Assembly (NCBI RefSeq): GCF_026262575.1
Contig: NZ_JAPKFL010000013.1
Span: 1 to 64,000, forward strand
Origin: Streptomyces marinisediminis
GTDB lineage: Bacteria > Actinomycetota > Actinomycetes > Streptomycetales > Streptomycetaceae
Reading direction: 5' to 3'
DNA length: 64,000 bases
Shown here piece by piece: positions 36,527 through 47,645 of this stretch. Both the position numbers and the translations under genes were made by a program. A model generated the notes under the pieces. It saw only the letters and a program-made list of their open reading frames with translations, searched no databases and was not told where the DNA came from. The stretch's first letter is position 1; every line of letters starts with the position of its first letter.

Positions 36527-36919
36527 TCACCGGGCCGCGAAGGGGCGGTCGGTGGGGACGATCTCGCGGCCGAGCGGCGTCAGGGAGACGGGGATCAGCT
36601 TGAAGTTGGCGATGCCCAGCGGGATGCCGATCACGGTGACGCACAGGGCGAGGCCGGTGAGGACGTGGGCGAGCGCCAGCCACCAGCCGGCGAGGACGAG
36701 CCACAGGACGTTGCCGACGAGGCTGGCGGCGCCCGCGCTCCGGCGTTCGGCGGCGCTCCAGCCGAAGGGCCACAGGGCGTAGCGGCCGATGCGGAAGGAC
36801 GCGATGCCGAACGGGATGCCGATGATCGTGACGCAGAGGACGACCCCGGCGGCGAGGTAGCCGAGGAACAGCCAGAACCCGCTGAAGATCAGCCAGATGA
36901 TGTTCAGAATGGTCTTCAT
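36527..36919 (-). CDS. yccF: YccF domain inner-membrane protein
   Basis: The 130-aa protein contains two copies of the YccF motif ([30 protein letters not shown] and [30 protein letters not shown]), giving about four membrane segments. The function is not known. The ATG overlaps the htpX stop (ATGA), so the genes are coupled. Confidence 0.9.
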   Translation of the reverse strand: MKTILNIIWLIFSGFWLFLGYLAAGVVLCVTIIGIPFGIASFRIGRYALWPFGWSAAERRSAGAASLVGNVLWLVLAGWWLALAHVLTGLALCVTVIGIPLGIANFKLIPVSLTPLGREIVPTDRPFAAR

Positions 36920-37779
36920 GGGTGCCAGCCTGCCATCCGTTCCAGGCGCGCGACGCGTTCGGCCATCGGGGGGTGGGTGGAGAACAGCGCGGCCATGCCC
37001 TCGCCGCGCCGGAAGGGGTGGGCGATCATCATGTGGCTGGCCGTCTCCAGGCGCGGTTCGGTCGGCAGCGGCAGGCGCTGGGTGCCCGCGTCGAGCTTGC
37101 GCAGGGCGGAGGCGAGGGCCAGCGGGTCCCCGGTGAGCCGGGCGCCGGCGGCGTCGGCCTCGTACTCGCGGGAGCGGCTGACGGCGAGCCGGATCAGGGA
37201 CGCCGCGAGGGGGGCGAGCAGCAGGAGCAGGAGCATGCCGAGCAGCCCAGGCCCCTCGTCGTCCTCGGAGCGGCCGAACGGGATGAGCCAGGCGAGGTTC
37301 GCCAGGAGGACGACGACGGTGGCCAGCGCCCCGGCGACGGAGGCGACGAGGATGTCGCGGTGGTGGACGTGGCTCAGCTCGTGCGCGAGGACGCCGCGCA
37401 GCTCGCGCTCGTCGAGCAGGCCCAGGAGGCCGTCGGTGCAGCAGACGGCGGCGCCCCGCGCGTTGCGGCCGGTGGCGAAGGCGTTGGGGGCCTGCGTGGG
37501 GGAGAGGTAGAGCCGGGGCATGGGCTGCCGGGCGGCGGTGGAGAGCTCGCGCACGATGCGGTAGAGCGCGGGGGCCTCGAACTCGCTGACCGGCCGGGCC
37601 CGCATGGCGCGCAGCGCGAGCTTGTCGCTGTTCCAGTAGGCGTAGCCGTTGGTGCCCAGGGCGACGAGGACGGCGACGAGCAGGCCGGTGCGGCCGAACA
37701 GGGAGCCGACGACCACGATCAGCGCGGACAGGGCGCCCAGGAGCACGGCCGTCCTCAGCCCGTTGTGTCGGCGGTGCAC
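36916..37779 (-). CDS. htpX: membrane zinc metalloprotease HtpX
   Basis: HtpX is a stress-linked membrane protease (M48) that degrades misfolded membrane proteins. The 287-aa product has two N-terminal membrane segments, the zinc motif HELSH at 133-137 in [13 protein letters not shown], two further membrane segments, and the third ligand Glu in [13 protein letters not shown]. The end, [13 protein letters not shown], is typical. The GTG at 37779 follows GGGAGGG. Confidence 0.93.
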   Translation of the reverse strand: MHRRHNGLRTAVLLGALSALIVVVGSLFGRTGLLVAVLVALGTNGYAYWNSDKLALRAMRARPVSEFEAPALYRIVRELSTAARQPMPRLYLSPTQAPNAFATGRNARGAAVCCTDGLLGLLDERELRGVLAHELSHVHHRDILVASVAGALATVVVLLANLAWLIPFGRSEDDEGPGLLGMLLLLLLAPLAASLIRLAVSRSREYEADAAGARLTGDPLALASALRKLDAGTQRLPLPTEPRLETASHMMIAHPFRRGEGMAALFSTHPPMAERVARLERMAGWHP

Positions 37780-37902
37780 GGTGCGCCCTCCCGGTGGTGC
37801 CACAGGGGAACCCTTGCTCTGGTGGTGTCTCCACCTCCCAGTGGACGCTCCCCGCGGGGACAACGCGAGGCGACGGCCTGGGGTTCCCCGGCCCGGGGCG
37901 GC

Positions 37903-39411
37903 CTACAGCAGTGAGCCGGAGGCGAAGCGCAGGATGAGCTGGGGGGCGCCGGACAGGACGAGTCCGGCCACGGCCGCCAGGGCCAGGGCCGCGGTGAGGG
38001 GGGCGGCGCGCCGCAGCCGTGCCGGGGCGGCGTCCGGGGCGCGGAACAGCAGCGCCGTCCAGCGCAGGTAGTACACCAGGCCGATGGCGACGTTGACGGC
38101 CATGACGACGGCGAGCCAGCCGAGTCCGGCGTCCACGGCCGCGCCGAAGACGGCCACCTTGGCGAAGAGTCCGACCACGCCCGGGGGCAGCCCGGCCAGG
38201 CAGAGCAGGAAGAAGCCCAGCGCCAGGGCGAGCAGCGGGTGGGCGGCGTGCAGGCCGCGGAAGTCGGCGACGCGGGCGCCGGGGCGGCCCACGTGGAGGA
38301 CGACGGCGAAGGCGCCGAGGTTGACCACGGCGTACATGAGCGCGTAGGCGACGGTGGCCCCCACCGCGCGACCGGGGTCGTCGGCGTAGGCGGCGGCCGC
38401 GATGGGCACCAGGAGGTAGCCCGCCTGGGCGACGGAGGACCAGGCCAGCAGCCGTACCGCGCCGTGGGCGGCGTCGGCGCGCTGGCGCAGTGCGGCGAGG
38501 TTGCCGGCGGTCATGGTGAGCGCGGCCAGCACCGCCAGGACCGGCCCCCAGGTGCCCGCGTAGGCCGGGAAGGCGTAGACGGTGACCAGGACGAGCCCGG
38601 AGAACCCGGCGGTCTTGCCGACGACGGAGAGGTAGGCGGCCACGGGCACCGGGGCGCCGACGTAGGTCTCGGGCACCCAGAAGTGGTACGGCACCGCGGC
38701 CGTCTTGAAGGCGAAGCCGGCCAGGGTCAGGACGACGCCCGCGGGGGCGAGCGCGGACAGGGCGGGGTCGACGTCGCGCAGGCCCTCGGCGACGCCGCGC
38801 AGGTGCAGGCTGCCGGTGGCGGCGTAGACGAAGCTCACGCCCAGCAGGGTCACGGCGGTGGCGGCCACCGAGGAGAGGAAGAACTTCAGCGCGGCCTCGG
38901 AGGCCAGCCGGTCGCCGCGGCGCAGCGCGATGAGGGCGAAGAGGGGTAGCGAGGCCACCTCCAGCGCGATGACGAGGGTGGCCAGGTCCCGCGCGGCGGG
39001 CAGCAGCGCGGCGCCCGCGACGGAGGAGAGCAGCAGGAACCAGAACTCGCCGGGCGGCAGCTTGCTGTCGGCGACGGTGGTCAGCGACAGCAGCGCGGCG
39101 AGCAGCGCGGCGCCCAGCACCAGGAGCTGGATGGCCAGGGCGAAGCCGTCGGCGGTGTAGCCGCAGGCGGTGGCGTCGGTGGTGAGGCAGAAGGTGGCGC
39201 GTTCCCGGCCGGTCAGCGGCAGCAGGGCGAGCAGGGCGAGGGCGAGTCCGGCGACGGCGCCCCAGCCCAGCAGCGGCTTGCGGCGCTCGGTCAGGAACAG
39301 GTCGGCCACCAGCAGCCCGAGCGCGACGACGGCGGGCACGGCGACGGGGGCGATGGCCACCCAGTCGACGGACTGGACGGGGCCCGCGGCCGCCAGGACG
39401 GGGTGTCTCAT
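37903..39411 (-). CDS. nuoN: NADH-quinone oxidoreductase subunit N
   Basis: This antiporter-like complex I subunit has 502 aa and about 14 membrane helices. Conserved segments include LVIALEVASLPLFALIAL, ASEAALKFFLSS, FKTAAVPYHFWVPETYVGAP and KTAGFSG, with the proton-path Glu and Lys. The ATG overlaps the nuoM stop (ATGA). It is the last gene of the nuo cluster and ends 123 bases before htpX. Confidence 0.95.
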   Translation of the reverse strand: MRHPVLAAAGPVQSVDWVAIAPVAVPAVVALGLLVADLFLTERRKPLLGWGAVAGLALALLALLPLTGRERATFCLTTDATACGYTADGFALAIQLLVLGAALLAALLSLTTVADSKLPPGEFWFLLLSSVAGAALLPAARDLATLVIALEVASLPLFALIALRRGDRLASEAALKFFLSSVAATAVTLLGVSFVYAATGSLHLRGVAEGLRDVDPALSALAPAGVVLTLAGFAFKTAAVPYHFWVPETYVGAPVPVAAYLSVVGKTAGFSGLVLVTVYAFPAYAGTWGPVLAVLAALTMTAGNLAALRQRADAAHGAVRLLAWSSVAQAGYLLVPIAAAAYADDPGRAVGATVAYALMYAVVNLGAFAVVLHVGRPGARVADFRGLHAAHPLLALALGFFLLCLAGLPPGVVGLFAKVAVFGAAVDAGLGWLAVVMAVNVAIGLVYYLRWTALLFRAPDAAPARLRRAAPLTAALALAAVAGLVLSGAPQLILRFASGSLL

Positions 39412-40982
39412 CGGCTGACTCCCGGCAGGAGGTGCTGCACGGCCGGGTCGGTCAGCCCGAGCAGGAGCGCGGGCCACAGTCCGGCCAGGACGGTGAGGAC
39501 GACGAGCGGCGTCCAGGCGGCGAACTCGTACCCGCGCACGTCGGGCAGCTTGGCGGCGGCCGTCTCGCGTCCGCCCGTGCAGACGCGGCGCACGACGAGC
39601 AGCAGGTAGGCGGCGGTGAGGAGGGTGCCGAAGGCGCCGAGTGCCAGGAAGACCAGGTACGCGGGGCGGCTGAGCCCGTCGGCGGGGTGGTAGGCGCCCA
39701 GCAGGGCCAGCATCTCGCCCCAGAACCCGGCGAGCCCGGGCAGTCCGAGCGAGGCGACGGCGCCGAAGGCGAGCAGGCCGCCGAGCCGGGGGGCGCGCCC
39801 GTAGAGCGCGGCGCCCGAGCCCCGGGCGAACTGGTCGAGCTCGGTGGAGCCGGTGCGTTCCTTGACGGCGCCGACGAGGAAGAACAGCAGGCCGGTGACG
39901 AGGCCGTGGGCGACGTTGGCGAACAGCGCGCCGTTGACGCCGGTGCGGGTGAGCGTGGCGATGCCCAGCAGCACGAAGCCCATGTGGCCGACGGAGGAGT
40001 AGGCGATGAGCCGCTTCAGGTCGCCGCCGGTGCCGTCGCGCACGAGGAAGAGGCAGGCCAGCGAGCCGTAGAGGATGCCGACGACGGCGAAGGCGGCGAG
40101 GTAGGGGGCGAAGAACCGGGCGCCCTCGGGGGCGGCGGGCAGCACGATGCGCACGAGGCCGTAGGTGCCCATCTTCAGCAGGACGCCGGCGAGCAGCACC
40201 GAGCCGACGGTGGGGGCGGCGGTGTGCGCGTCGGGCAGCCAGGTGTGCAGCGGCCACATCGGCGTCTTGACGGCGAAGCCGACGCCGAGCGCGAGGACGG
40301 CGGTGATCTGCGTGGCCCGGCCAAGTCCCGCGCCCTGGCCGGCGGCGAGGGCCACCATGTCGAAGGTGCCCGCCCGCAGCCCGAGCAGGAGCAGGCCGAG
40401 CAGCATCACCACGGAGCCGAGCAGGGTGTAGACGATGAACTTCCCCGCCGCCCGGGTCCGGCCCGCTCCGCCCCAGCGGGCGATGAGGAAGTACATCGGG
40501 ACGAGGACGGTCTCGAAGGCGAGGAAGAACAGGATCAGGTCGAGCGCCGTGAAGGTGGCGAGCGTGCCCGCCTCCAGGACGAGGAGCAGCGCGACGAACG
40601 CCCTGGGCGCCGGGCCCTTGGGAGGGTTGCGGTAGCTGTAGAGCGCGCACAGGAACGTCAGCAGGGCGGTGAGGACGACCAGGGGCAGCGAGATGCCGTC
40701 GACGCCGAGGTGGAGGCGGACGCCCAGGGCCGGGATCCAGGAGACGTCGGTCTCCGCCTGCACCTCGCCGGCGCGGTCGTGGGCGAACCCGGCGGTGAGC
40801 GCGAGCGCGGCGAGGAGGACGAGGCCGGTGACGGTGACGCCGTGCCGCAGCACGGCCTGCTCGGGGCCGCGGCCGCGCAGTCCGGGCGGGGCGGGCAGCA
40901 GGGCGGCGACCGCGCCCAGCAGCGGCAGCACGACGACGGCGGCGAGGAGGAGCCGCAACACGGTGTCGTTGAGGGCGATCAC
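39408..40982 (-). CDS. nuoM: NADH-quinone oxidoreductase subunit M
   Basis: The 524-aa antiporter-like subunit contains VDGISLPLVVLTALLTFL, FETVLVPMYFLIARWGG (proton-path Glu), [40 protein letters not shown] and GFVLLGIATLTRTGVNGA. The GTG start at 40982 is 3 bases after the nuoL stop. Confidence 0.95.
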   Translation of the reverse strand: MIALNDTVLRLLLAAVVVLPLLGAVAALLPAPPGLRGRGPEQAVLRHGVTVTGLVLLAALALTAGFAHDRAGEVQAETDVSWIPALGVRLHLGVDGISLPLVVLTALLTFLCALYSYRNPPKGPAPRAFVALLLVLEAGTLATFTALDLILFFLAFETVLVPMYFLIARWGGAGRTRAAGKFIVYTLLGSVVMLLGLLLLGLRAGTFDMVALAAGQGAGLGRATQITAVLALGVGFAVKTPMWPLHTWLPDAHTAAPTVGSVLLAGVLLKMGTYGLVRIVLPAAPEGARFFAPYLAAFAVVGILYGSLACLFLVRDGTGGDLKRLIAYSSVGHMGFVLLGIATLTRTGVNGALFANVAHGLVTGLLFFLVGAVKERTGSTELDQFARGSGAALYGRAPRLGGLLAFGAVASLGLPGLAGFWGEMLALLGAYHPADGLSRPAYLVFLALGAFGTLLTAAYLLLVVRRVCTGGRETAAAKLPDVRGYEFAAWTPLVVLTVLAGLWPALLLGLTDPAVQHLLPGVSR

Positions 40983-40985
40983 GGC

Positions 40986-43148
40986 TCACGCTCCCGCGAG
41001 GACGACGGTGAGGACCAGCACGAGGGAGCCGGCGAACAGGACGCTCAGGTAGGTCTGGACGTTGCCGGTCTGGGCGCGGCGGACGGCGGTGCCCAGCCAG
41101 CCCGCGCCCGTCCCGGCGCCGCGTACGTAGGCGTCGACGACCTCGCGGTCCAGGAAGCGCACCAGGCGCGCGGCGGCGCGCACCGGGGTGACGGACAGGC
41201 GGCGGTAGACGGCGTCCAGGCGGAACCCGGCGGCGGCCGGCCCGCACAGCGGCCCCAGCAGGAGGGGCGCCGGGTCGGCGGTGCCGCGCGCGACGGCCTG
41301 GCGCCACGCGCCCCAGGTGACCAGGGCGCCGACGCCCGCGGCCGCCGTGGCCAGGACCGAGGTGACCAGGGTGGGGCCCAGGCTTCCGCCGCCGAGCCAG
41401 TGCGGCAGCCAGTCGTAGAGCAGGCCGAAGGCGAGGGAGGGCACGGCCAGCACCCACAGGACGACGGTCATGAGGGCGGGCTGCCGGGCGTGGCCGCGCT
41501 CGGGCCCGGGCACGTGGCCGGTGGCCAGCGCGGTCTCGGCGGAGGGGACGGCGGTGGGGTCGTCGGCGGCCCGCGCGTGCGCCTCGGTGGCGCCTGGCTC
41601 GGGGGCGTCGGCGTCCGGCGCCGCCTCGCGGGCCAGGCGCTCCGGCGGGGCGGAGGCGACGGCGGCGGGGGCTGCGGTGGGGGCTGCGGCGGCGGGGGCG
41701 ACGGCGGCGGGTCCGGCGTCCGGCGCGGGCGGCGCGGGCGCCGCGGGGGCGCCCGACGCGTCCGGGGCGAGCGCCGGGGTGGCGGCCTCGCCGCGGCAGG
41801 CCAGCAGCCACAGCCGGGTGGCGTAGGCGGCCGTGAGCACGGCGGTGACCAGGCCGGCGACGAGCACGATCCACCCGGCCAGGGCCGGAATGCCCGCGTC
41901 CGGATCGACGGCGGTGTGCTCGGCGGCGCCGAGGACGGCCTCCTTGGAGAAGAAGCCGGAGAACGGCGGGATCGCGGCGAGCGCGAGCAGCCCGATGGTC
42001 AGCGTCCAGTAGGCGTCCGGGACGCGGCGCGCGGTGCCGCCCGCCCGGGCCATGGCCGTCAGCGAGCCGGTGCCCGCGGCGTGGATGAGCACTCCGGCGG
42101 CCAGGAACAGCAGCGCCTTGAACGCGCCGTGGGAGAGCAGGTGGAAGACGGCCGCGCCCCGGTCGGCCACGGCGAGCGCGCCCGCGAGGTAGCCGAGCTG
42201 GCCGATGGTGGAGTACGCCAGGACCCGCTTGACGTCGTCCTGCGCGAGCGCGGCCAGCGCGGACCCGGCCATGGTGACCGCCGCCAGCACCGCGAGGACC
42301 ACCAGCGCGGCGGCCGACGCGGTGAACACCGGGAGCAGCCGTCCGACGACGTACACGCCCGCCGCGACCATGGTGGCCGCGTGGATCAGCGCGGAGACCG
42401 GCGTCGGACCGGCCATGGCGTCCGGCAGCCACGTGTGGAGCGGGAACTGCGCCGACTTGCCGGCCACCCCGGCGAGCAGCAGCAGCGCGATCAGCGTGGA
42501 ATGGCTCAGCTCGAAGTCGGACAGGGTCGAGGTCAGGCGGGTGACGATCGTGGAGATGCGGAACGTCCCGGCCTGCGAGGCCAGCGCCAGGATGCCGATG
42601 AGGAACGGCACGTCGCCCAGCTTGGTGACCAGGAAGGCCTTCAGCGACGCCGACCGGGCGGCGGACGTCTCCCAGTAGTGGCCGACCAGGAAGTAGGAGC
42701 AGATGCCCATGACCTCCCAGCCCACGAGCAGCACGATCAGGTCGTCGCTGTAGACGACGAGCAGCATCGCGGCGGTGAAGAGGGAGACGAGCGCGGCGTA
42801 GGAGGCGTAGCGCGGGTCGTCGCGCAGGTAGCCGGTGGAGTAGAGCTGTACGCAGGAGGCGACGACGCCGACGAGCACCGCGACGAGCACCGCGGCCCCG
42901 TCGAGGTGGAACGCCAGCTCGACGGGGAGCGCGGCGTTGCCGGTGGGCGTCAGCTCGGCGGCGGCCGTCAGCGGCGCGCGGCCGCCCTGCCGGACGGCGA
43001 CGACGAGCGCGAGGACGGCGGCGGCCAGCGTCGGCAGCACGGCCAGCGGCCGGACGAACCCCGGGGCGCGGCGTCCGGCCGCGAGCCCGGCGAGCGCGCC
43101 GAGGAAGGGCAGGACGGGGACGAGGACGGCGAGGGTGACGGTGCTCAC
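40986..43148 (-). CDS. nuoL: NADH-quinone oxidoreductase subunit L with a long Ala/Pro-rich insert
   Basis: The 720-aa distal antiporter-like subunit has the standard core: [72 protein letters not shown] and [22 protein letters not shown]. Between a late membrane helix (RLWLLAC) and the last core helices there is an insert of about 100 residues of Ala/Pro/Asp-rich sequence, coded around 41490-41790, which is unusual for NuoL. The family length is near 610-650. The start is GTG at 43148, overlapping the nuoK stop (GTGA). Confidence 0.94.
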   Translation of the reverse strand: MSTVTLAVLVPVLPFLGALAGLAAGRRAPGFVRPLAVLPTLAAAVLALVVAVRQGGRAPLTAAAELTPTGNAALPVELAFHLDGAAVLVAVLVGVVASCVQLYSTGYLRDDPRYASYAALVSLFTAAMLLVVYSDDLIVLLVGWEVMGICSYFLVGHYWETSAARSASLKAFLVTKLGDVPFLIGILALASQAGTFRISTIVTRLTSTLSDFELSHSTLIALLLLAGVAGKSAQFPLHTWLPDAMAGPTPVSALIHAATMVAAGVYVVGRLLPVFTASAAALVVLAVLAAVTMAGSALAALAQDDVKRVLAYSTIGQLGYLAGALAVADRGAAVFHLLSHGAFKALLFLAAGVLIHAAGTGSLTAMARAGGTARRVPDAYWTLTIGLLALAAIPPFSGFFSKEAVLGAAEHTAVDPDAGIPALAGWIVLVAGLVTAVLTAAYATRLWLLACRGEAATPALAPDASGAPAAPAPPAPDAGPAAVAPAAAAPTAAPAAVASAPPERLAREAAPDADAPEPGATEAHARAADDPTAVPSAETALATGHVPGPERGHARQPALMTVVLWVLAVPSLAFGLLYDWLPHWLGGGSLGPTLVTSVLATAAAGVGALVTWGAWRQAVARGTADPAPLLLGPLCGPAAAGFRLDAVYRRLSVTPVRAAARLVRFLDREVVDAYVRGAGTGAGWLGTAVRRAQTGNVQTYLSVLFAGSLVLVLTVVLAGA

Positions 43149-43555
43149 GCGGTGGCCTCCGCCTGCTGCCCGGGCCGCGCCGCGCCGGTGCCGGACGCGG
43201 CCGCGCCGGCACCGGGCTGGTCCGCCGCGGGCCCCGGGGCGCCGGCCGGGCGCTCGGCCAGGTCGCGCAGGGCGTCGATGTGGGAGCCGGCGCGGTTGCG
43301 GTACACGAGCAGCACGATGGCCAGGCCGATGCCGATCTCGGCCGCCGCGACGGCGATGGTGAACAGGGTGAGGGACTGCCCGGCCCGCAGGGTGTCGCGC
43401 AGCCACACGTCGAAGGCGACGAGGTTGAGGTTGACGGCGTTGAGCATCAGCTCGACGGAGATGAGCACCAGCACCGCGTTGCGCCGGGCCAGCACGCCGT
43501 ACAGGCCGATGCTGAACAGCAGCGCGGCGAGGACGGCGGGGTAGACGAGGTGCAT
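43145..43555 (-). CDS. nuoK: NADH-quinone oxidoreductase subunit K
   Basis: The 136-aa product has three membrane helices in its first 100 residues. Conserved segments are [35 protein letters not shown] (Glu in the proton path) and [18 protein letters not shown] (second Glu). A C-terminal Pro/Ala/Gly-rich tail of about 35 residues extends past the usual end. The start overlaps the nuoJ stop by one base (TGATG). Confidence 0.95.
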   Translation of the reverse strand: MHLVYPAVLAALLFSIGLYGVLARRNAVLVLISVELMLNAVNLNLVAFDVWLRDTLRAGQSLTLFTIAVAAAEIGIGLAIVLLVYRNRAGSHIDALRDLAERPAGAPGPAADQPGAGAAASGTGAARPGQQAEATA

Positions 43556-44226
43556 CAGCGCTCCTCCGCTTCCGGAGCTCCCGGCACGTCCGAGGCGCCC
43601 GGCGCCTCCTGGGCGTCCTGGGCGTCCTGAGCCTGGGCGTCCTGGGCCTTCCGGGCCTCCGGCGCCGCCACCGCCTCCGGGGCGGGCGTTCCGGCCGGCC
43701 CGTCCGGCGTGGTGCGGCGGGAGACGACGATCGCGCCGACCAGCGCGGCCAGCAGCAGCAGCGACAGCGCCTCGAACGGCAGCACCCAGTGCCGGAACAG
43801 CGCCTCGCCGACGGTCTGGGTGTCGCCCTGCGGCCGGTCCAGCTCGATCCACGCGGTGCGGAAGGCGTCCACGACGAGGGTGACCAGCGTCGCGGCGGAG
43901 GCGAGTGCCACGGCGAGCGCCACCGGGCGGTTGCCGGAGTCGGCGTCCGGCGAGCGTCCGATGGGCGCGCGGGTGAGCATCAGCCCGAACAGCAGCAGCA
44001 CGACGACGGAGCCGACGTAGATCAGCACCTGCACCCAGGCGACGAACTCGGCGGTCAGCAGCAGGTACTCCACCGCGATGCCGCCGAGCGCGACGACCAG
44101 CCACAGCGCGGCGTGCACGAGCTGGCGCGTGGTGACGGCGACCAGCGCGGCGCCCACGGTGACCAGTCCGGTCAGCAGGAAGACGATCTCCACGCCGGTG
44201 GGCGAGAGGAAGCCGGGAGCGTTCAC
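43555..44226 (-). CDS. nuoJ: NADH-quinone oxidoreductase subunit J
   Basis: The 223-aa subunit has five membrane helices, with the conserved [25 protein letters not shown], the mobile helix 3 region of complex I. The last ~45 residues form an Ala/Gln/Asp tail with repeated QDAQ units (coded around 43610-43650). The GTG start at 44226 overlaps the nuoI stop. Confidence 0.94.
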   Translation of the reverse strand: MNAPGFLSPTGVEIVFLLTGLVTVGAALVAVTTRQLVHAALWLVVALGGIAVEYLLLTAEFVAWVQVLIYVGSVVVLLLFGLMLTRAPIGRSPDADSGNRPVALAVALASAATLVTLVVDAFRTAWIELDRPQGDTQTVGEALFRHWVLPFEALSLLLLAALVGAIVVSRRTTPDGPAGTPAPEAVAAPEARKAQDAQAQDAQDAQEAPGASDVPGAPEAEER

Positions 44227-44852
44227 GCGCTGGTGCCTCCCCCGTCCGCGTCGGGCGCACCGGGCGCGGCGCCGGAGCCGGGCACGGCGCCGGCGTCCGG
44301 GCCGGGGGCGTGCTCCCGCGCCTCGGCCGCCTGGGCGGCCGCCGCCCTGTCGGCGGCCTTCCGCGCCGCGGAGACCTCCTTCGGCTCCTCGGCGGCCGGG
44401 TCCGGCGGCGGCGGTTCCGGCACCGTCCACATCCAGGCGCGCAGCGTGTCGCGCTCGTGCGTCAGGTCGCGGATGTCGGTCTCGGCGTACTCGAACTCCG
44501 GGGACCAGAACAGCGCGTCGAAGGGGCACACCTCGATGCAGATGCCGCAGTACATGCACAGCGAGAAGTCGATGGCGAACCGGTCGAGCACGTTGCGGCT
44601 GCGCTCTCGGCCACCGGGCGCGGCGGGCGGCAGCGTCTCCTTGTGCGAGTCGATGTAGATGCACCAGTCCGGGCACTCGCGCGCGCACAGCATGCAGACC
44701 GTGCAGTTCTCCTCGAACAGCCCGATCACGCCCCGGCTGCGGGCGGGCAGCTCGGGCTGCACGTCCGGGTAGTGCGCGGTGTGCGCGCGCCGGGTCATGG
44801 TCTTCAGGGTGACGGCCAGGCCCTTGGCCAAGCCGGAGCCGGGGAGGCCCAT
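44223..44852 (-). CDS. nuoI: NADH-quinone oxidoreductase subunit I
   Basis: This 209-aa 8Fe ferredoxin-like subunit carries clusters N6a and N6b. Cys50, 53, 56 and 60 lie in [14 protein letters not shown], and Cys99, 102, 105 and 109 in [14 protein letters not shown]. The core fits the family at about 140 residues. The last ~65 residues form a Pro/Ala/Glu tail not seen in short NuoI proteins. The start overlaps the nuoH stop by one base. It links peripheral FeS electron flow to NuoB. Confidence 0.95.
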   Translation of the reverse strand: MGLPGSGLAKGLAVTLKTMTRRAHTAHYPDVQPELPARSRGVIGLFEENCTVCMLCARECPDWCIYIDSHKETLPPAAPGGRERSRNVLDRFAIDFSLCMYCGICIEVCPFDALFWSPEFEYAETDIRDLTHERDTLRAWMWTVPEPPPPDPAAEEPKEVSAARKAADRAAAAQAAEAREHAPGPDAGAVPGSGAAPGAPDADGGGTSA

Positions 44853-45811
44853 CAGGCGAACACCACCTTCACGACGCCGGTGAGGGCGATCTGGAGGAGG
44901 GCGAGCGGAACGAGCACGGTCCAGGCGAACCGCTGGATCTGGTCCGCCCGCAGGCGCGGCCAGGCCACCCGCGTCCAGATCACCAGGAAGCTGAGCGCCG
45001 CCGTCTTCAGCAGCGTCCACAGCCAGCCGAGCCCGTCGGCGAACGGCCCGTGCCAGCCGCCGAGGAAGAGCACGGCCGTGAGCGCCGAGACGACGACGAT
45101 GCCCGCGTACTCGGCGAGCAGGAACAGCGCGAAGCGCAGCCCGCCGTACTCGGTGAGCGGACCGAACACGATCTCCTCGGGGGCGAGCGGCGCGTCGAAG
45201 GGCGGGCGGTGCAGCTCGGCGATGCCGGCGGTGAAGAAGACGAACGCGCCGACGAGCTGCCAGGGCAGCCACCACCACTGCCAGGCGTCCAGGATGCCCG
45301 GCAGCGACAGCGTGCCCGCGGCCATCGCGACGGAGGCGGCCGACAGCAGCAGCGGCAGCTCGTAGGCCATGAGCTGCGCCGCCGTGCGCAGACCGCCCAG
45401 CAGGCTGTACTTGTTGGCGCTCGCCCAGCCGCCCATGAGCTGGCCCAGCACGCCGACGCCGAGCACCGCGAGCACGAAGAAGATGCCCGCGTCCACGACC
45501 TGCCCGACGCCGCCGTCGGGAGCGACCGGGATGGCGACGAGCACGAGCAGGTAGGGGACGAGCGCGACGGCGGGCGCCAGCCGGAAGATCCGCCGGTCGG
45601 CGGCGGCCGGGACGACGTCCTCCTTCTGCGCGAACTTCACCCCGTCGGCGACGAGCTGGGCCCAGCCGTGGAAGCCGCCCGCGTACATCGGGCCGACGCG
45701 GCCCTGCATGTGCGCCATGACCTTGTGCTCGGCCTGGCCGACGAGCAGCGGCAGCGTGAGGAACGCCAGCAACACGGCGGCCAGCCGCCACGCGACGTCG
45801 AGGAAGTCCAT
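44852..45811 (-). CDS. nuoH: NADH-quinone oxidoreductase subunit H
   Basis: The 319-aa, eight-helix subunit forms the quinone chamber with NuoB and NuoD. Conserved loops are [64 protein letters not shown] and [24 protein letters not shown]. The start overlaps the preceding nuoC-type stop by one base (TGATG). Its normal partner NuoD is not coded in this cluster. Confidence 0.95.
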   Translation of the reverse strand: MDFLDVAWRLAAVLLAFLTLPLLVGQAEHKVMAHMQGRVGPMYAGGFHGWAQLVADGVKFAQKEDVVPAAADRRIFRLAPAVALVPYLLVLVAIPVAPDGGVGQVVDAGIFFVLAVLGVGVLGQLMGGWASANKYSLLGGLRTAAQLMAYELPLLLSAASVAMAAGTLSLPGILDAWQWWWLPWQLVGAFVFFTAGIAELHRPPFDAPLAPEEIVFGPLTEYGGLRFALFLLAEYAGIVVVSALTAVLFLGGWHGPFADGLGWLWTLLKTAALSFLVIWTRVAWPRLRADQIQRFAWTVLVPLALLQIALTGVVKVVFA

Positions 45812-47073
45812 CACCGCCGGCCCTCCTCGGGGCCCTCGCGCCCCTCGCCCCGTGCCGCGGCGTCGGCGGCCGCGTCGTCGGCGGCCTCCTCGGCCGCGTC
45901 GTCGGCCGCCTCGGCGGCCCGCTCCTGCGCCTGCCCGGCGGGCGTCGCCCCGGCCGTGTCCGGCGCCTCGGGCCGCTCCTCGGCCCCGGCCGGCGCGGCG
46001 GCTCGCGCCTCCTGCGCCGACGGCGGCGCCTCGCCCCACGGGGCGTCGGCGGCGGTCCGCCGACGCGGCCGGTTCCCCGCCCGCTCCCCGGCCGACGCCC
46101 CCGACGCCCCCGACGCCCCCTGGGCCTCCGCACCCGCGCCGGGCGCGGCCGCCTCGCCCGGCGCGGCGGTCTCACCCGGCGCGGCGGTCTCGGCGCGCTG
46201 GCTCGCGGAGCCGTCCGACGCCGAGCGCGTGCGCCGCGTGGGGCGGGCCGGGCGGTGGCCCGTAGCCCCGCCCGGCGGGGTGGAGGCGGCGGGATCGGTG
46301 GACGCGGGGGGCTCGGCGGGCTCGGCGGACTCGGTGCGCTGGCTGGCGGAGCCGGCGGAGGCCGAGCGGGTGCGGCGGGGCGGGCGGTCGCCGGGGGCCG
46401 CGCGGCCGCGGGCGGGGCGGGCCGCCCGGGCGGGCGCGGGCGGGAGCTGCCCCTTCAGCGGCCCCCACTCGTTCGGGTCGGGCACGCCGGGCGGCAGCAT
46501 CTGGCGCCGCTTGGGCCCGCCGTGCTCCGACTCCCCCGGTTCCTTCGCCCCGGGCCACGCCTTCGCCACCCGCGCCGCGAGCACGAAGTCCTTGCGCAGC
46601 GGGTGGCCCTCGAAACCGTCCGGCAGCAGCAGCGGCGTCAGCCCCGGGTGGCCGGTGAAGTCGACGCCGAACATCTCGTGCGTCTCCCGCTCGTGCCAGC
46701 CCGCCCCGGCGTAGACGCCGGTGGCGGTGGGCAGGGCGGGCGCGTCGTGCGGCACGGTGGTGCGCAGCACCAGCCGCCGTACCGTCGCACCGCCACCGTC
46801 CGCACCGCCCGAACCGTCCGCATGCCCCGCGCCCCCCGCGCCGGGCAGCGCGGCCACGTGCGCGCACACCAGGAAGCCGGTGCCGGGCTCGTCCACCGCG
46901 CTGAGCCAGTCGAAGAAGGTGCAGCCCAGCTCGTCGCGAGCGGTGCGCAGCGCGTCCGTCCACGCCTCGGCCGGGACGTCGACCGTGAGCAGCTCGTACG
47001 CCTCCTCCGCGCGGGCCCCGGCGCCGAACAGCTCCTCGGCCGCGCGGGGCAGCCAGCCGACGGCGGGGCTCAT
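45811..47073 (-). CDS. nuoC: NADH-quinone oxidoreductase subunit C with a ~220-residue disordered tail
   Basis: The 420-aa product has a NuoC (30 kDa) core in residues 1-200, with the signature [20 protein letters not shown] and the end [15 protein letters not shown]. The rest is low-complexity: basic and proline-rich at first ([19 protein letters not shown]), then two related blocks with [14 protein letters not shown] and [14 protein letters not shown], then an Ala/Glu/Asp-rich end. It is not a NuoCD fusion: I see none of the NuoD 49-kDa motifs in the tail. The ATG at 47073 overlaps the nuoB stop (ATGA). Confidence 0.9.
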   Translation of the reverse strand: MSPAVGWLPRAAEELFGAGARAEEAYELLTVDVPAEAWTDALRTARDELGCTFFDWLSAVDEPGTGFLVCAHVAALPGAGGAGHADGSGGADGGGATVRRLVLRTTVPHDAPALPTATGVYAGAGWHERETHEMFGVDFTGHPGLTPLLLPDGFEGHPLRKDFVLAARVAKAWPGAKEPGESEHGGPKRRQMLPPGVPDPNEWGPLKGQLPPAPARAARPARGRAAPGDRPPRRTRSASAGSASQRTESAEPAEPPASTDPAASTPPGGATGHRPARPTRRTRSASDGSASQRAETAAPGETAAPGEAAAPGAGAEAQGASGASGASAGERAGNRPRRRTAADAPWGEAPPSAQEARAAAPAGAEERPEAPDTAGATPAGQAQERAAEAADDAAEEAADDAAADAAARGEGREGPEEGRR

Positions 47074-47645
47074 CGACCGTCCTCCGGCCTGCGCACCAGA
47101 TCGCTGGTCAGCGCGGCCGTGGACGGCCGGGCGGAGCCGTAGCGCTCGCCGAGGGACTCGGCGGCGATCTTCTCCTGGAGCTTGAGGATGCCCTGGAGCA
47201 GTGCCTCGGGGCGCGGTGGGCAGCCGGGCACGTAGACGTCCACGGGGATGATCTGGTCGACGCCCTTGGTCACCGCGTAGGAGTCCCAGTAGGGGCCGCC
47301 GCAGTTGGCGCAGGCGCCGAAGGAGATGACGTACTTGGGCTCGGGCATCTGCTCGTAGAGCCGCTTGACGGCCGGGGCCATCTTGTCCGTCAGCGTGCCG
47401 GAGACGACCATCAGGTCGGCCTGGCGCGGGCCCGGCGCGAACGGGATGACGCCCAGCCGGATGAAGTCGTGCCGGGCCATGGAGGCGGCGATGAACTCGA
47501 TGGCGCAGCAGGCGAGCCCGAAGTTGAACACCCACAGGCTGTAGCGGCGGCCCCAGTTGAGCACGACCTTCATCGGCTCGGGCGCGAGCTTGGCCAGCGT
47601 GCCCAGGCGGCGCGGCATCGGGAGGTCGGCGCGTGTCACGTCCAT
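47070..47645 (-). CDS. nuoB: NADH-quinone oxidoreductase subunit B
   Basis: The 191-aa subunit holds cluster N2, the last FeS centre before quinone. Ligands are Cys46-Cys47 in GLACCAIEF, a Cys of the [13 protein letters not shown] block (112 or 115), and Cys142 in [30 protein letters not shown] is also conserved. The start lies inside the last codons of nuoA, giving a 10-base overlap. Confidence 0.95.
   Translation of the reverse strand: MDVTRADLPMPRRLGTLAKLAPEPMKVVLNWGRRYSLWVFNFGLACCAIEFIAASMARHDFIRLGVIPFAPGPRQADLMVVSGTLTDKMAPAVKRLYEQMPEPKYVISFGACANCGGPYWDSYAVTKGVDQIIPVDVYVPGCPPRPEALLQGILKLQEKIAAESLGERYGSARPSTAALTSDLVRRPEDGR

Noticed and set aside
45811..46470. Possible NuoCD fusion
   Set aside because: The extra C-terminal part of the NuoC product has none of the NuoD motifs and is low-complexity, so I do not count it as the missing NuoD.
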